A stretch of 64,000 nt of DNA from Methanomicrobiales archaeon HGW-Methanomicrobiales-3 (GCA_002839605.1 PGYK01000005.1:1-64000); one strand, 5' to 3'; shown: positions 1 through 9,148, counted from the stretch's first letter. Notes: generated from the letters alone by a model not told the origin. Numbers and translations: made by a program.

Positions 1-1156
1 GCCCGCCGATGATAACCCCCCATGCGGCAAGCGGCTGGAAGGAGAAGACATTCCTGATATCATCTACTGCCTCGCTCGAAAGGGGGCTCTTGTACTGGCG
101 GTGAAGGATCCCGGCAGAGAAGAAGAGGGAGGCTTTTGTGAAGGAATGGGCCATGATGTGGAAGAGCACAAAAAAGAGAGCAACCGGGGTTGCAACCGCG
201 AGGCCCACGAGCAGGATTCCCATATTCTCGACACTGGAGAATGCAATGAGTTTCTTTAAATTCCGCTCCGGGATCATTGAGAACGCTGCGATAGCAATTG
301 TCAGAACCCCGAACAAAGCGAGGATGAACGAGACCATTGCTTCCGAACCGGTCTGGTGTACGATGGCAAATGTACGGATGATCCCGTAGATGCCCACGTT
401 TAAGAGAACCCCTGACAGAACCGCGCTGACTGCTGACGGAGCCTTGGCATGAGCTTCGGGAAGCCACGTGTGGAACGGGAAGATGCCCGACTTTGCAGCA
501 AACCCGATAAAGACCAGCACGAATGCCGCTGTTGCCATAAACGGGGGGAACGCATGGGCAGCTGCAAGGAGTTCAGTCCAGTTCAGCGTGCCGGTTCCCG
601 TAACCGTGCGTGAGGTCTCAAAGAGGAAGATGAAGCCAATGAACGAGAAGAGCATCGAGGTTGACGCGATGAAGATGTACTTGATGGCCGCATCGATGTT
701 CTCCCGTGCCGCGAGGATCGCAACCAGGATTGCCGAGATGATGGTGGTCAGTTCCGCAAAGATCCAGAAGAGGGCGAGATTGTCCGAAACAAAAGCGAAG
801 ACGATGACCGTAAGAAGTGCAGCCCACGCGAGGTAGAAGAGGCGGAGACTGCCCTTCTCAAGTTCCCCGTCTTCGACCAAACCCTCGACATAGCCCCTCG
901 CGTACAGGGCAGCAAAGGTGAAGATCGTGGTGCTGATAAGGATCTCAAAGAGCCCGAGGTGGTCGATAAAGAAGTACGGGCTGCCAATCCGGGGCGTTGA
1001 TATTGGCACCTGGCCGGTAACGAGAAGGAAGAGCGCAAGGAACGTAAACGCAACCGACTGGGCGATACAGACCGTATTCATCTGGCGCTGGTTCCTGCTT
1101 ATCAGGATACCAGCCAGCGTAATGGCGGCGATGACCAGGAACAGGAGGATTATCAT
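1..1156 (-). CDS. hyfF: Hydrogenase-4 subunit F-like membrane protein (HyfF), C-terminus beyond window
   Basis: Antiporter-like (NuoL/M/N, MrpD-type) membrane subunit of a group 4 [NiFe] hydrogenase or formate hydrogenlyase, which couples electron transfer to ion translocation in the cytoplasmic membrane. About 385 residues are visible, almost wholly hydrophobic helices, with the family core KSGIFPFHTWLPEAH, where the lysine is a known ion-channel residue. The ATG at 1156 overlaps the hyfE stop by four bases (ATGA), so translation is coupled. The remaining C-terminus, and probably the catalytic subunits, lie before base 1. Family assignment is firm; whether the partner oxidises formate or ferredoxin cannot be told here. 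Confidence 0.9.
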   Translation of the reverse strand, partial: MIILLFLVIAAITLAGILISRNQRQMNTVCIAQSVAFTFLALFLLVTGQVPISTPRIGSPYFFIDHLGLFEILISTTIFTFAALYARGYVEGLVEDGELEKGSLRLFYLAWAALLTVIVFAFVSDNLALFWIFAELTTIISAILVAILAARENIDAAIKYIFIASTSMLFSFIGFIFLFETSRTVTGTGTLNWTELLAAAHAFPPFMATAAFVLVFIGFAAKSGIFPFHTWLPEAHAKAPSAVSAVLSGVLLNVGIYGIIRTFAIVHQTGSEAMVSFILALFGVLTIAIAAFSMIPERNLKKLIAFSSVENMGILLVGLAVATPVALFFVLFHIMAHSFTKASLFFSAGILHRQYKSPLSSEAVDDIRNVFSFQPLAAWGVIIGG

Positions 1157-1845
1157 CGGACTTCCTCCGTGTCTTCCCAGAGGTGGAACCGGTGCAGGCG
1201 CTTGTGGTAGTCCTCAAGCGTTGAGTCGAGACCAACGGTCAGGATGGTGGTGAGCAGCACGAGGATGATAAGGTCGATTACGATTAAAAACTCGATGATG
1301 AACGGCAGTTCGGTAACAAAGAGACCAAAGAGCAGAACCCCGTTCTCCATCGAGAGGAATCCGAGAACTTTGGTGAGCGCCCGTTTGCGGGAGAAGGTCA
1401 CCATCATCCCCATGAGCATGAGCGAGATTCCGAGCACCGCGCCAAAGAAGAAGAGGTTCTCCCGATGTGCAGTACCTTCCATGACCCGGACGAGTGCAAT
1501 GTACACGAGCAGCATCAGCCCCATCGACAGAAGGAGGGAACTTGTGGGACTCAGGAAATGGAACTGGATGTCCCGCTTGATCCGGATCTTCTCCTGGATG
1601 GTGGCGATAAAGTACGGGATGATGATAACCTTGCTCGCAAACGTGATCGCGGCAATGGCAAGGAGAACCGGTGATCCTTCGAGCAGCCAGAGGAGGAGCG
1701 CGATGATGACGATTGTTAAGGACTGGAGGGCATAGACCGAGACTATCGAGAGAAGGTTCCTTGCCGAGATGATGTACGCGGCAGTAATGATGATGCAGAC
1801 GAAGAGAATCTTAATGATACTGCCGATGAATGCAGAATCGATCAT
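1153..1845 (-). CDS. hyfE: Hydrogenase-4 subunit E-like membrane protein (HyfE)
   Basis: Small membrane subunit (230 aa) of the Hyf-type complex, distantly related to NuoK/MrpC. The sequence has about six hydrophobic helices, starting near residues 8-25 and 30-55, with a basic loop carrying KIRIKRD near residue 87 and a charged C-terminal tail after residue 205. It overlaps both neighbours by four bases (start within the hyfC stop, stop within the hyfF start), so the three genes are one translational unit. Length matches known HyfE (about 215-230 aa). In the complex it would contribute to the ion-translocating arm; it has no catalytic residues of its own. Confidence 0.88.
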   Translation of the reverse strand: MIDSAFIGSIIKILFVCIIITAAYIISARNLLSIVSVYALQSLTIVIIALLLWLLEGSPVLLAIAAITFASKVIIIPYFIATIQEKIRIKRDIQFHFLSPTSSLLLSMGLMLLVYIALVRVMEGTAHRENLFFFGAVLGISLMLMGMMVTFSRKRALTKVLGFLSMENGVLLFGLFVTELPFIIEFLIVIDLIILVLLTTILTVGLDSTLEDYHKRLHRFHLWEDTEEVR

Positions 1846-2792
1846 GCGAACACCTCGATGATGATGATTAAGGTCGAGAAGAAGAACGCCATGGCAAAGA
1901 GGCTCGGGACCTGGAAGAGCCGCTTCTTGGCCATCGAGGACTCGAAGAGACCGATGATGATGGCAAGAACGGAGCCTTTGAGGATGAAGAGAACTGCGCC
2001 GATCACAACTCCCGCAGCAGTCAGGGAGAGAGCAAGACCGGCCGGGATCATAAGGTTAATGAGAAGCGCCATCAGGACCGTGAGCTTCACCGCAGCAGAG
2101 AGTTCCATGAGGGCGAGATTTTTCCCCGATTGTTCTAAGAGCATTCCCTCGTGGATCATTGTCAGTTCAAGATGCGTTTCCGGGTTGTCGACCGGGATAC
2201 GGGAGGTTTCGACAATGAGGATGATGAAGAGCGAGATCCCGATAAGAATGATCGTAGGCGTAACGAGTGCCTGGGTGGATGCAGAAGTAAAAAACATCGA
2301 AAAGATGCTGGTGGTTTTAAAGACAATGGCGAGGGCTGCAAAGACGATGATGGTCGTAGGCTCAATGATGGCAGCGATACTCATCTCGCGGGAACTGCCC
2401 ATGCCCCCGAATGAACTGCCGGCATCGAGACCGGCAAGCGCCATGAAGAACCGGGCAAAGGCAAGAAGGTATAAAAACAGGATAACATTACCGATTCCTC
2501 CGACCGGCTCCGTAACAAAGACCAGCGGGACGAAGAGTGCGGCAACGAGGATCGCGGCCATATTCAGGAACGGGGCGGCCCGCATCACCCATGACGCGTT
2601 GGGAGAATAAATGACCTCTTTTTTTACCAGTTTGAAGAGGACGAAGTACTGCTGGAAGAGCGGCGGGCCCTGCCTTCCCTGCGTCCATGCCTTAACCTTT
2701 TTGATAAGGCCGGAGAAGAGCGGGGCGATGAGCAGAACAACGGCCGTGTTGAGGAGAATGTAGAAGAAAAACTCAAGATTCATACATACCAC
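1842..2792 (-). CDS. hyfC: Hydrogenase-4 subunit C-like membrane anchor (HyfC/HycD, NuoH family)
   Basis: NuoH/HycD-type membrane subunit (316 aa) that anchors the hydrophilic hydrogenase module and lies next to the redox site. Visible hallmarks are the N-terminal cytoplasmic loop KKVKAWTQGRQGPPLFQQY (about residues 26-44), typical of HycD/EchB/NuoH, and the acidic loop NPETHLELTMIHEGMLLE (about residues 203-220). Around eight transmembrane helices are evident. It overlaps the end of hyfB by 13 bases and the start of hyfE by four. Together with hyfB, E and F this is the standard membrane-arm order of hydrogenase-4 operons. Confidence 0.9.
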   Translation of the reverse strand: MVCMNLEFFFYILLNTAVVLLIAPLFSGLIKKVKAWTQGRQGPPLFQQYFVLFKLVKKEVIYSPNASWVMRAAPFLNMAAILVAALFVPLVFVTEPVGGIGNVILFLYLLAFARFFMALAGLDAGSSFGGMGSSREMSIAAIIEPTTIIVFAALAIVFKTTSIFSMFFTSASTQALVTPTIILIGISLFIILIVETSRIPVDNPETHLELTMIHEGMLLEQSGKNLALMELSAAVKLTVLMALLINLMIPAGLALSLTAAGVVIGAVLFILKGSVLAIIIGLFESSMAKKRLFQVPSLFAMAFFFSTLIIIIEVFA

Positions 2793-4720
2793 CCCAGGAA
2801 GACGAGCAGGGCAATGACCGTAACAAAGACATAGAGGATGTACGTGTCAAGGCAGCCGTTCTGAAACTGTGCAATGGTTGCTGAAATTTTGACAAAACCC
2901 CGCGCAACCGGAAGGTAGAGGTATTCCTCAAAGACCCGCAGAAGCTTGATCTCGGCAGTGCCTGACTGGAAGATGACCCCGTGTTCGTCAAAGAAAGCAC
3001 GCTCGTTTTTGATCCGGGTGCGGTACAGGGGGGAGAAGATGATGTCGAGCGGTTCGGAAAAACCGTGACCGGAGTACTCGGCACCTGCCTCCTGGAAGTG
3101 CATGCCGCAGCCCCAGGTTTCGCTCACCCGGGAGGTCCGGGGCGAGATGAAGAAGAGGACAGCGTAGGTGAGCGCGAGCATCATGAGGAGGAGGAGCCCG
3201 ACAAGGAACAGGTCCGGCAGGGGAACAGAGAACCCGGCAAGGGTCATCACCTGCAGGGCAAAGACGCCAAGGAGTATGCAGGCCGCGGCAAGGATGCCCG
3301 GGCCAAGCAGCATGAGGGGCGAAACCTCATGCGCTTCTTCGCTCTTTTGAGAACGTGGCATCCCGAGAAAGACCGAGCCGAACGCCTTGACAAAGCAGGC
3401 AGCCGAGAGAGCGCTGGTTAAGGCAAAGAGGGCCAGGCAGAGGAAGAGGAAGACCTTGAGGAGCGGGTCAACAACGGTCACGGAGGTAAAGAAAGCCATG
3501 AAGATCAACAGCTCGCTTGCAAACCCGTTTAAGGGCGGGAGGGCGGCAATCGCAAGGGAGCCGGTGCAGAAGAGGGCCCCGGTCACAGGCATGCGGTGGA
3601 CAAGGCCGCCCATGTGCTCGATGTTCCGGGTGTGCGTGGCATGGATGACGGACCCGGCAGTTAAGAAGAGGAGGCTCTTGAAGAGCGCGTGGTTGAGGGA
3701 GTGAAAGAGGGCGCCGAGGAGCGCGATGGAGGCAAGGACGGAGAGGCCGGAGGTTTCCAGTACCACGAACAGGCCGATACCCATGAAGATGATCCCGACA
3801 TTCTCGATGCTCGAATACGCGAGCATGGCTTTGAGATCATGTTCCTTGAGGGCATAGATGACCCCGAGGACCGCAGATGCGGTCCCGAAGGCGAGGATGA
3901 GAACGCCCCACCAGATCTCCGGAGTGAAGACATCAAGGATAAACCGGAGAAGCCCGTAGATGGCGACCTTGAGCATGACGGCCGACATCAGGGCAGAGAT
4001 GGGAGACGGGCTGGCCGGGTGGGCATACGGGAGCCACTTGTGGAACGGGATGATGCCGCTCTTGATAGCAAAACCGGTAAATAGGCAGATAAACGCACAG
4101 GTGGCAGTGAGCGAAGGGGTACCGGCCAGCCGTTCCAGCGCAAACGAGCCGCTCTCGAACCAGAGAAGGAGGATGCCCAGCATCACGAAGAGAGCCGAGA
4201 GATGGGTCATCACAAAATAGAAGATGCTGGCCCGGGGAGTTGCCGGCCGGTCATATTCGTACATAACGAGAATGAACGAGGCGGCAGCCATGAGTTCCCA
4301 GAAGATGAAGAACGAGAATGTGTCGGCAGCAGCCACCACCAGCACCATGGCAAGCACAAAAAGGTTGGTTGCGCCGCACAGGATGTTGCGCCGCACTCCC
4401 CCGTCCATATGTTCAGAATATTCAATGGCATAGAGTGCAACACAGAAAGAGACGACCCCGATGAGGAGGAGGAAGAATGCGGCGAGCCGGTCGATGAAAA
4501 AACCAATGGAGAAGAGACCGGCCGGGGCATACGCGGGAAGTGTTATGGTGCCGCTGCCAAGAAGGACCGGCAGCGAGAGGATGGCAAGGATAAGAGACGC
4601 AAGGATCGTGCACCCGTACGAGACTGTCCGCAGGAGAGTGTTGTCAGCACGGATCACGAGCGGGATGATAAACCCGGCAAGGAGTACGAGGAGTGCCAGA
4701 ATGAAGAGTTCTGCGATCAT
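2780..4720 (-). CDS. hyfB: Hydrogenase-4 subunit B-like proton/ion-translocating membrane protein (HyfB)
   Basis: Large antiporter-like subunit (646 aa) of the NuoL/HycC/HyfB family. The proton-antiporter domain spans about residues 110-400 and shows the channel glutamate in FFIFWELMAAASF and the lysine in FAIKSGIIPFHKWLPYAHPA. More than a dozen hydrophobic helices follow one another, and the C-terminus is a shorter tail with a final helix (IALLVFLGW). The ATG at 4720 overlaps the upstream acetyltransferase stop as ATGA, which makes that gene part of the operon. The product would sit in the cytoplasmic membrane and move protons or sodium when electrons reach the hydrogenase. Confidence 0.92.
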   Translation of the reverse strand: MIAELFILALLVLLAGFIIPLVIRADNTLLRTVSYGCTILASLILAILSLPVLLGSGTITLPAYAPAGLFSIGFFIDRLAAFFLLLIGVVSFCVALYAIEYSEHMDGGVRRNILCGATNLFVLAMVLVVAAADTFSFFIFWELMAAASFILVMYEYDRPATPRASIFYFVMTHLSALFVMLGILLLWFESGSFALERLAGTPSLTATCAFICLFTGFAIKSGIIPFHKWLPYAHPASPSPISALMSAVMLKVAIYGLLRFILDVFTPEIWWGVLILAFGTASAVLGVIYALKEHDLKAMLAYSSIENVGIIFMGIGLFVVLETSGLSVLASIALLGALFHSLNHALFKSLLFLTAGSVIHATHTRNIEHMGGLVHRMPVTGALFCTGSLAIAALPPLNGFASELLIFMAFFTSVTVVDPLLKVFLFLCLALFALTSALSAACFVKAFGSVFLGMPRSQKSEEAHEVSPLMLLGPGILAAACILLGVFALQVMTLAGFSVPLPDLFLVGLLLLMMLALTYAVLFFISPRTSRVSETWGCGMHFQEAGAEYSGHGFSEPLDIIFSPLYRTRIKNERAFFDEHGVIFQSGTAEIKLLRVFEEYLYLPVARGFVKISATIAQFQNGCLDTYILYVFVTVIALLVFLGWYV

Positions 4721-5373
4721 GCCGGAATGCCCCCTTCAGGTTCAGGAACAGCAAAGCCCGGCTCCCGGCGCATCGGGCAGACCTTGATGCTTGCAAGGTC
4801 GCCCATGACAAAGTCGAACCGTTCGCGGATGGTGAGCGGAAGTTCCGTCTCGGGGATGAGCCGGAATCCCAGGCTCCCGTAAAAGTCCACGAGCTCGGTC
4901 TTGGAATGCATGTACAGGGTTTCGTTCCGGCCGCACTCTTCGATTAAGAGCTGCATGACCGACCGGGCATAGCCTTTGAGCCGGTACTCGTCCAGCACGT
5001 AGACGGCATCCACCTCAAGACCGTCCGGGTGACGGGAACAGCGGGCAACTCCGATGAGCCGGGTGCCGGCAAACGTGGCAAAGAGCCGGTCGTTCTTCCG
5101 GTCGGCTTTCTGCTGGTGGTAATGGATCCAGAGTTCCCGTTCGGCCCGCTCCATCTCGGCAGGGGTGAGTTCCCGCACCGTAACGGGACCGGGAATGTGT
5201 GCCTGGACCGCAGCAAAGGTTCCCGGTAAAAGGCTTCGGGAGATCCGGTCCATGAAATGCGGCCGGAACGTGACAAAACCCCCGCTCTCCTCACCGGCGA
5301 GCTGGTAGAGGGTGAGCATGGTCTGGTCTTCGTTCCTTGATGCGACTTCAGGAACTTGTACAGCGGGCGGCAC
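4717..5373 (-). CDS. GNAT-family N-acetyltransferase, first gene of the hyf operon
   Basis: GNAT fold acetyl-CoA-dependent acetyltransferase (218 aa from the GTG at 5373). The acetyl-CoA site is visible as motif A, DAVYVLDEYRLKGYARSV (R-x-x-G-x-A), followed by the typical GNAT ending SKTELVDFYGSLGFRLI. I prefer GTG 5373 because GGGGGGA precedes it at ribosome-binding distance; an in-frame TTG at 5388 has no such site. The N-terminal 85 residues are not recognisable. It overlaps hyfB by four bases, so it is probably co-transcribed with the hydrogenase arm. Substrate unknown; a role in modifying or regulating the complex is only suggested by the coupling. Confidence 0.75.
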   Translation of the reverse strand: MPPAVQVPEVASRNEDQTMLTLYQLAGEESGGFVTFRPHFMDRISRSLLPGTFAAVQAHIPGPVTVRELTPAEMERAERELWIHYHQQKADRKNDRLFATFAGTRLIGVARCSRHPDGLEVDAVYVLDEYRLKGYARSVMQLLIEECGRNETLYMHSKTELVDFYGSLGFRLIPETELPLTIRERFDFVMGDLASIKVCPMRREPGFAVPEPEGGIPA

Positions 5374-5456
5374 GTTATTTCCCCCCAAAAAGAGCGGGGC
5401 CGGTCTGAAAGATTGGCAGGTTGATTGTTCTCATTGCGATCATCGCTGGAGATATT

Positions 5457-5466
5457 CTTTATAAAA
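5457..5466 (-). promoter_or_regulatory. Candidate TATA box for the GNAT-hyf operon
   Basis: On the minus strand TTTTATAAAG lies in an AT-rich patch about 85 bases before the GNAT start. Transcription would begin near 5432 and give a leader of about 60 bases. Further upstream, to 5766, the 300-base stretch holds a second AT-rich patch (about 5470-5505) and otherwise nothing I recognise. Confidence 0.45.
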
Positions 5467-5766
5467 CAATCTATAGCGATTATCACTGCATCAAGATAAA
5501 TCTATAGGAGAAAACCGTTCACTCCTGCCCGCATTTCCCACCCGGAATCTGCGGGCTTTGGTGCCGGGGAACGGGCCGGGTCAGGAAAAAACCGGTTCCC
5601 TCAACGGATTTTGAAAAAACCAGACAATTTTCGCAGATTCTGAATTCCTGCGCGCTCGTGCACAACGGGTTCAATCCGAAAGGTTCTTTCATCCCCGTTT
5701 CCTGTACCAGTAGTACGCATAGGCCGGCGCCCGCCGGGTTATGTACACTGTCAGAGGTGTGTAGCA

Positions 5767-6348
5767 TTGATTGACAAGCTCTTACTAGGGAACCTGAGGT
5801 TTCGGGAGTCTGATTTTTCTCCCAACATCGACTATTACCAGGAACTGGCCGGAAGTCAGCACCCGGAGACACTCTGGATCGGATGTTCGGACTCCCGGCT
5901 CCAGACCGGCCATATCACGCAGGCCAAAGCCGGCGAACTCTTCATCCAGCGGAACATCGGCAACATCGTACCGATCCATGACTGGAACTTTGCAACCGTG
6001 CTGGAATATGCGGTTCTGCACCTGAAGGTCAAAGACGTAGTCATCTGCGGCCATTCGAACTGCGGGGCGATCCGTGCCCTTGACAAGGAGAGCACGGACT
6101 CCTATATCCCGCTCTGGCTCAATAATGCCCGCGAGGCAAAGGAGCGGGTGGATGCTGCCATTCAGCCCCCGACAACGCCCCTTGAGAAGGAGAACCGGTA
6201 CCGGCAGATTGAGCAGGAGAATGTCCGGCTCCAGATCGAGCACCTGCATACCTATCCGCTCCTGAAAAAGGCGGTTGACGAGAGGCGGGTTGAAGTCCAC
6301 GGGCTCTACTACGATCTTGCAAACGGGCTGTTAAGCCGGGTAAAGTAG
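5767..6348 (+). CDS. Beta-class carbonic anhydrase, copy 1
   Basis: Zinc enzyme interconverting CO2 and bicarbonate, cytoplasmic. The 193-aa protein shows the beta-class ligands: Cys40 in CSDSR (with the Asp42-Arg44 dyad) and His96 plus Cys99 in HSNCG. GELFIQRNIGNIV is the usual strand after the first ligand. The start is a TTG preceded by AGAGGTG; no ATG is available before the conserved region. The downstream gene is a paralogue of exactly the same length with ligands at identical positions. In a CO2-reducing methanogen it would supply CO2 or bicarbonate to carboxylating enzymes; that role is inferred. Confidence 0.93.
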   Translation: MIDKLLLGNLRFRESDFSPNIDYYQELAGSQHPETLWIGCSDSRLQTGHITQAKAGELFIQRNIGNIVPIHDWNFATVLEYAVLHLKVKDVVICGHSNCGAIRALDKESTDSYIPLWLNNAREAKERVDAAIQPPTTPLEKENRYRQIEQENVRLQIEHLHTYPLLKKAVDERRVEVHGLYYDLANGLLSRVK

Positions 6349-6436
6349 ACCCCTCCTTTTTTCTGTCGTATCCGAAAGGTTCTTTCCCGCTCCTTTCCAG
6401 TTTTTATGGATACATAACCGTCCGGTACGGAGGGGT

Positions 6437-6478
6437 ATGGCATCAGGCAGGCAGACCCATGCTCAAACGAATCCTTGA
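6437..6478 (+). CDS. Possible 13-codon leader ORF overlapping the start of carbonic anhydrase 2
   Basis: A short frame (MASGRQTHAQTNP) begins three bases after the strongest purine-rich site in the area (GGAGGGGT, 6429-6436) and ends 20 bases inside the downstream carbonic anhydrase gene in another frame. The anhydrase ATG (6459) itself has no close ribosome-binding site. The small frame could couple translation or be accidental; nothing else supports it. Confidence 0.18.
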   Translation: MASGRQTHAQTNP

Positions 6479-7040
6479 AGGCAACCGTTCGTTCAGAACC
6501 CGGGAATTTGACCCGAACCGATCTCATTACGAGACCATAGCAAAGGGACAGAAACCTGAGGCGCTCTTCATCTGCTGTGCGGATTCCCGGATCGAGCCCG
6601 GGAAGATCACCGCAACCCGGGCCGGCGAGTTGTTCGTGTTCCGAAATGTAGGCAACATCATCCCACCGGGCGATACGGGGATTGCGGCGCTGCTTGAATT
6701 TGCAATCCCGCAACTGAAGATCTCAACAATTATCCTCTGCGGCCATTCAGGTTGTGCCTCAATCCGGGCATTGGACCGGGAGCCGGCAGACGAACCGGTC
6801 TTCCGCTGGCTTGATTTTGCCCGTGCTGCACAGGAGCGGGTGGATGCACAAATCCCCCTGCCCCGGACTGAGGAAGAAAAGGACGAACGCTTCCGGCTCA
6901 TCGAAGAGGAAAATGTCCGGCTCCAGATCGGGCATCTGCTCACGTACCCTGTCCTGAAAAAGGCTGTTGACGAGAACCGGGTTGAAGTCTTCGGGGTTTA
7001 CTATGATCTTACTACCGGTGAACTGACACGGGTAACATAA
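6459..7040 (+). CDS. Beta-class carbonic anhydrase, copy 2
   Basis: Second zinc-dependent beta-carbonic anhydrase (193 aa). The ligands are Cys40 in CADSR (Asp42, Arg44) and His96/Cys99 in HSGCA, the same positions as in the upstream copy. The two proteins are clearly paralogous over their full length (for example the shared ending LKKAVDE.RVEV.G.YYDL) but much diverged, so the duplication is old or both copies were kept for different roles. The gene lies 110 bases after copy 1; a TATA-like TTTTTATGG near 6400 suggests its own promoter. Confidence 0.93.
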   Translation: MLKRILEGNRSFRTREFDPNRSHYETIAKGQKPEALFICCADSRIEPGKITATRAGELFVFRNVGNIIPPGDTGIAALLEFAIPQLKISTIILCGHSGCASIRALDREPADEPVFRWLDFARAAQERVDAQIPLPRTEEEKDERFRLIEEENVRLQIGHLLTYPVLKKAVDENRVEVFGVYYDLTTGELTRVT

Positions 7041-7134
7041 TGAAGGGGATTTTCCATTCACTCTCAAGGGGAATAACCCCTTTTCCGGCCGGGATTGCAC
7101 AACCCTTATCCACCGTACTGCTCAATATTTACCT

Positions 7135-7854
7135 ATGAGTCTGATCGGCCGGTGGAGGAGTATCGTACTCCTTTTTGCTCTCCTCACTCTTGCGGCCTCG
7201 GCATCCGCTGCGACCGGCTCGATCCAGATCAATGTCCACCCGGGTGGCGGGACCGTCTGCCTTGATACCGCCTGCAAAGAGTGCCCGGCCACGCCCGATG
7301 GGCCCGGTACCGTCACCTTTGAGAACGTGGAAGCGGGCTGGTATCATATGCTCAACGTGTACGGGACACCGGGGTATGAGCCGTGGCTGGGGCAGATCTA
7401 TCTAGACCTCTCCGGAACTGCCCTCACCCGCGATATCTACCTCCAACCCCTCCCAAAAAAGCCGGCCGGGACCGCTACTGTGCGGGTCGCGATCACTCCT
7501 GACGGGGGCAAGGCCTGTCTTGACCGCATGTGCGAGCTGAGTTCCGGCGATGGTTCGGGCAGCTGGAGCGTCCAGTTCACCGACATTGAAGCCAACACGA
7601 ACCATACGGTTACCATTGCCAGGGAGGGATATGCGACCTGGACAACCGAAGTCCGGCTCCTGCCGGGCCAGACCAGCACAATGTCGGTTGTTCTTGACCC
7701 GCTTCCACCGGAAGAGTCCCCGTCCCCAACCCGGTCCTCTGCTCCCACGCCGCAACCGGAACCAACCCGGGCCGCTGTCCCGGGATGGCTTGCGCTTCTT
7801 GCGTTTGCTGCCTGCGGAACAGCGTGGATGCTGAACGGTCGCAGGGCGCAGTAA
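7135..7854 (+). CDS. PEGA-domain cell-surface protein with C-terminal membrane anchor
   Basis: Exported protein of 239 aa. A signal peptide covers residues 1-26 (hydrophobic core LLFALLTLAASASA). Two PEGA-like beta repeats follow (about 28-100 and 107-185), each with Cys pairs in GGTVCLDTACK and GGKACLDRMC that could form disulphides. A Pro/Ser/Thr-rich stalk (about 190-215) leads to one transmembrane helix (GWLALLAFAACGTAWML) and a basic RRAQ end. PEGA proteins in methanogens are surface-associated with unknown ligands. The ATG is close to an AT-rich promoter-like stretch, so the message may be nearly leaderless. Confidence 0.8.
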   Translation: MSLIGRWRSIVLLFALLTLAASASAATGSIQINVHPGGGTVCLDTACKECPATPDGPGTVTFENVEAGWYHMLNVYGTPGYEPWLGQIYLDLSGTALTRDIYLQPLPKKPAGTATVRVAITPDGGKACLDRMCELSSGDGSGSWSVQFTDIEANTNHTVTIAREGYATWTTEVRLLPGQTSTMSVVLDPLPPEESPSPTRSSAPTPQPEPTRAAVPGWLALLAFAACGTAWMLNGRRAQ

Positions 7855-8132
7855 CTGTTTTGGCTCTGAAGAAACGTGCATGAGCCGATCCGGGTCACAC
7901 CCGAACTATGAAAACCGGCAATTGATTTTCACCGTTTTGAACCGCCGCGGGAGTGTCCATTTGAGCCCAACAGGCAATCAGCCCTTGCAGGTAAACTCCT
8001 CAAGAGGTAAACCTGATTGGAATACCCTCCCCGCACGATGCACCCCTCCCAGCAGTTTCCGGAGCATTCTCTACAGAAATTTTCCGGCACCTGATGAAAA
8101 TGCCGGTACGGTGCGCGAAGCAACGCCCTTTA

Positions 8133-9047
8133 TTATGCGGATTCGCGGCCGTCTTCTCTGCCGGGAACCCGGCTCATCCAGCGGCGCAACCGCAACCCGT
8201 TGATGCAGAGCGTGGTCCCAAGAAGGATCGTGATTGCCCCAAGCACGAAAAGCAGGATGGCGAGGATCCCGGCAGGGCTCACCATGAGCGTGACAGCCGC
8301 TCCAAGCGAGAGGATCCCGATCGCCATCCGGCTGAAAAACCCCTCGGGGACAGCATGCCGCCCTTTTGCAACGCGGAAGAGCAGCATGACGGCACTTGCG
8401 ATCATCCAGAGAGCAAGGATTCCAAGAAGGAAGAGGATCCAGAGATCAAGGGGCAGGTAAAATGCAAAGATCCCGGCACAGAGGACGATGACCCCCCGTA
8501 CCAGGTTTTGCGTCTTTTGCCCATCCACAAGACCCGGACGAAATGCCCGGACGATGACAACTGCCGCAACCCCGATGATTGCACAGGGAATGAAAAGTTC
8601 GAAGATCCGGAAAAAGAAAATGCGGGGGTTGTTGAGGATAGAGAACCCGACAAGGAACAGGATGATCCCGCTGACCACCTGCTCCTGCCAGATGCGCTTC
8701 TCGAGCGAGAGGGTATCGGCAGTGGATCGCATCTCCGATCTCCGGGTTTCCATAATCAGGGTCATGAACGTGTCGCTGATCATGAGAAGCAGCGGGGCAT
8801 CATCAATAAGGTGGAGCAGGGGGTTGACGGCCGGATCGTACCGGTCGAGATGGACCCGCCATTTTGTCCCGGTCTCGTGAACATGGTACCGGCCCTTCCG
8901 GTAACAGGCGATTGTGCCGGGTGAGGGAACATTGATCCGGGACTTCTTCCACCCGGAATCGAGGGGTTCGGTGACGGTCTCTTTTGGGATAACTACCTCC
9001 CATATGCCCTCATGGAGTGGGTGTAAGTAATCATCGAGCCGGGTCAT
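8133..9047 (-). CDS. HdeD-like (DUF308) multi-pass membrane protein
   Basis: Protein of 304 aa with a soluble N-terminal domain (about residues 1-120) and a C-terminal membrane domain of about six helices (125-285) arranged as the repeated two-helix units of the HdeD/DUF308 family, for example GIILFLVGFSIL and GVIVLCAGIFAFYLPL. The soluble part has the look of a small beta domain (GTIACYRKGRYHVHETGTKW) but I do not recognise it. The tail is basic (RRWMSRVPGREDGRESA). It converges on the PEGA gene with 278 bases between them in which I see nothing. Function unknown; HdeD relates to acid resistance in enteric bacteria only. Confidence 0.7.
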   Translation of the reverse strand: MTRLDDYLHPLHEGIWEVVIPKETVTEPLDSGWKKSRINVPSPGTIACYRKGRYHVHETGTKWRVHLDRYDPAVNPLLHLIDDAPLLLMISDTFMTLIMETRRSEMRSTADTLSLEKRIWQEQVVSGIILFLVGFSILNNPRIFFFRIFELFIPCAIIGVAAVVIVRAFRPGLVDGQKTQNLVRGVIVLCAGIFAFYLPLDLWILFLLGILALWMIASAVMLLFRVAKGRHAVPEGFFSRMAIGILSLGAAVTLMVSPAGILAILLFVLGAITILLGTTLCINGLRLRRWMSRVPGREDGRESA

Positions 9048-9148
9048 GATCGTTTGCCTCTTTCTTGATCAGCGTTCGTTTTTCGTTTATCTTCTGCCGG
9101 TTCCTATCCATTGCGGCCACAAGATGCCGTGGGGGGTAAAGATTTTTA

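Noticed and set aside
1858-2610. Plus-strand 250-codon frame
   Set aside because: Mirror of hyfC: Met/Arg/Ile-rich nonsense opposite a well-matched NuoH-family gene.
8094-8924. Plus-strand frame of 276 codons
   Set aside because: It lies opposite the HdeD-like gene; the translation is Asp/Lys/Pro-rich low-complexity text with no domain, while the minus strand gives clear membrane helices.
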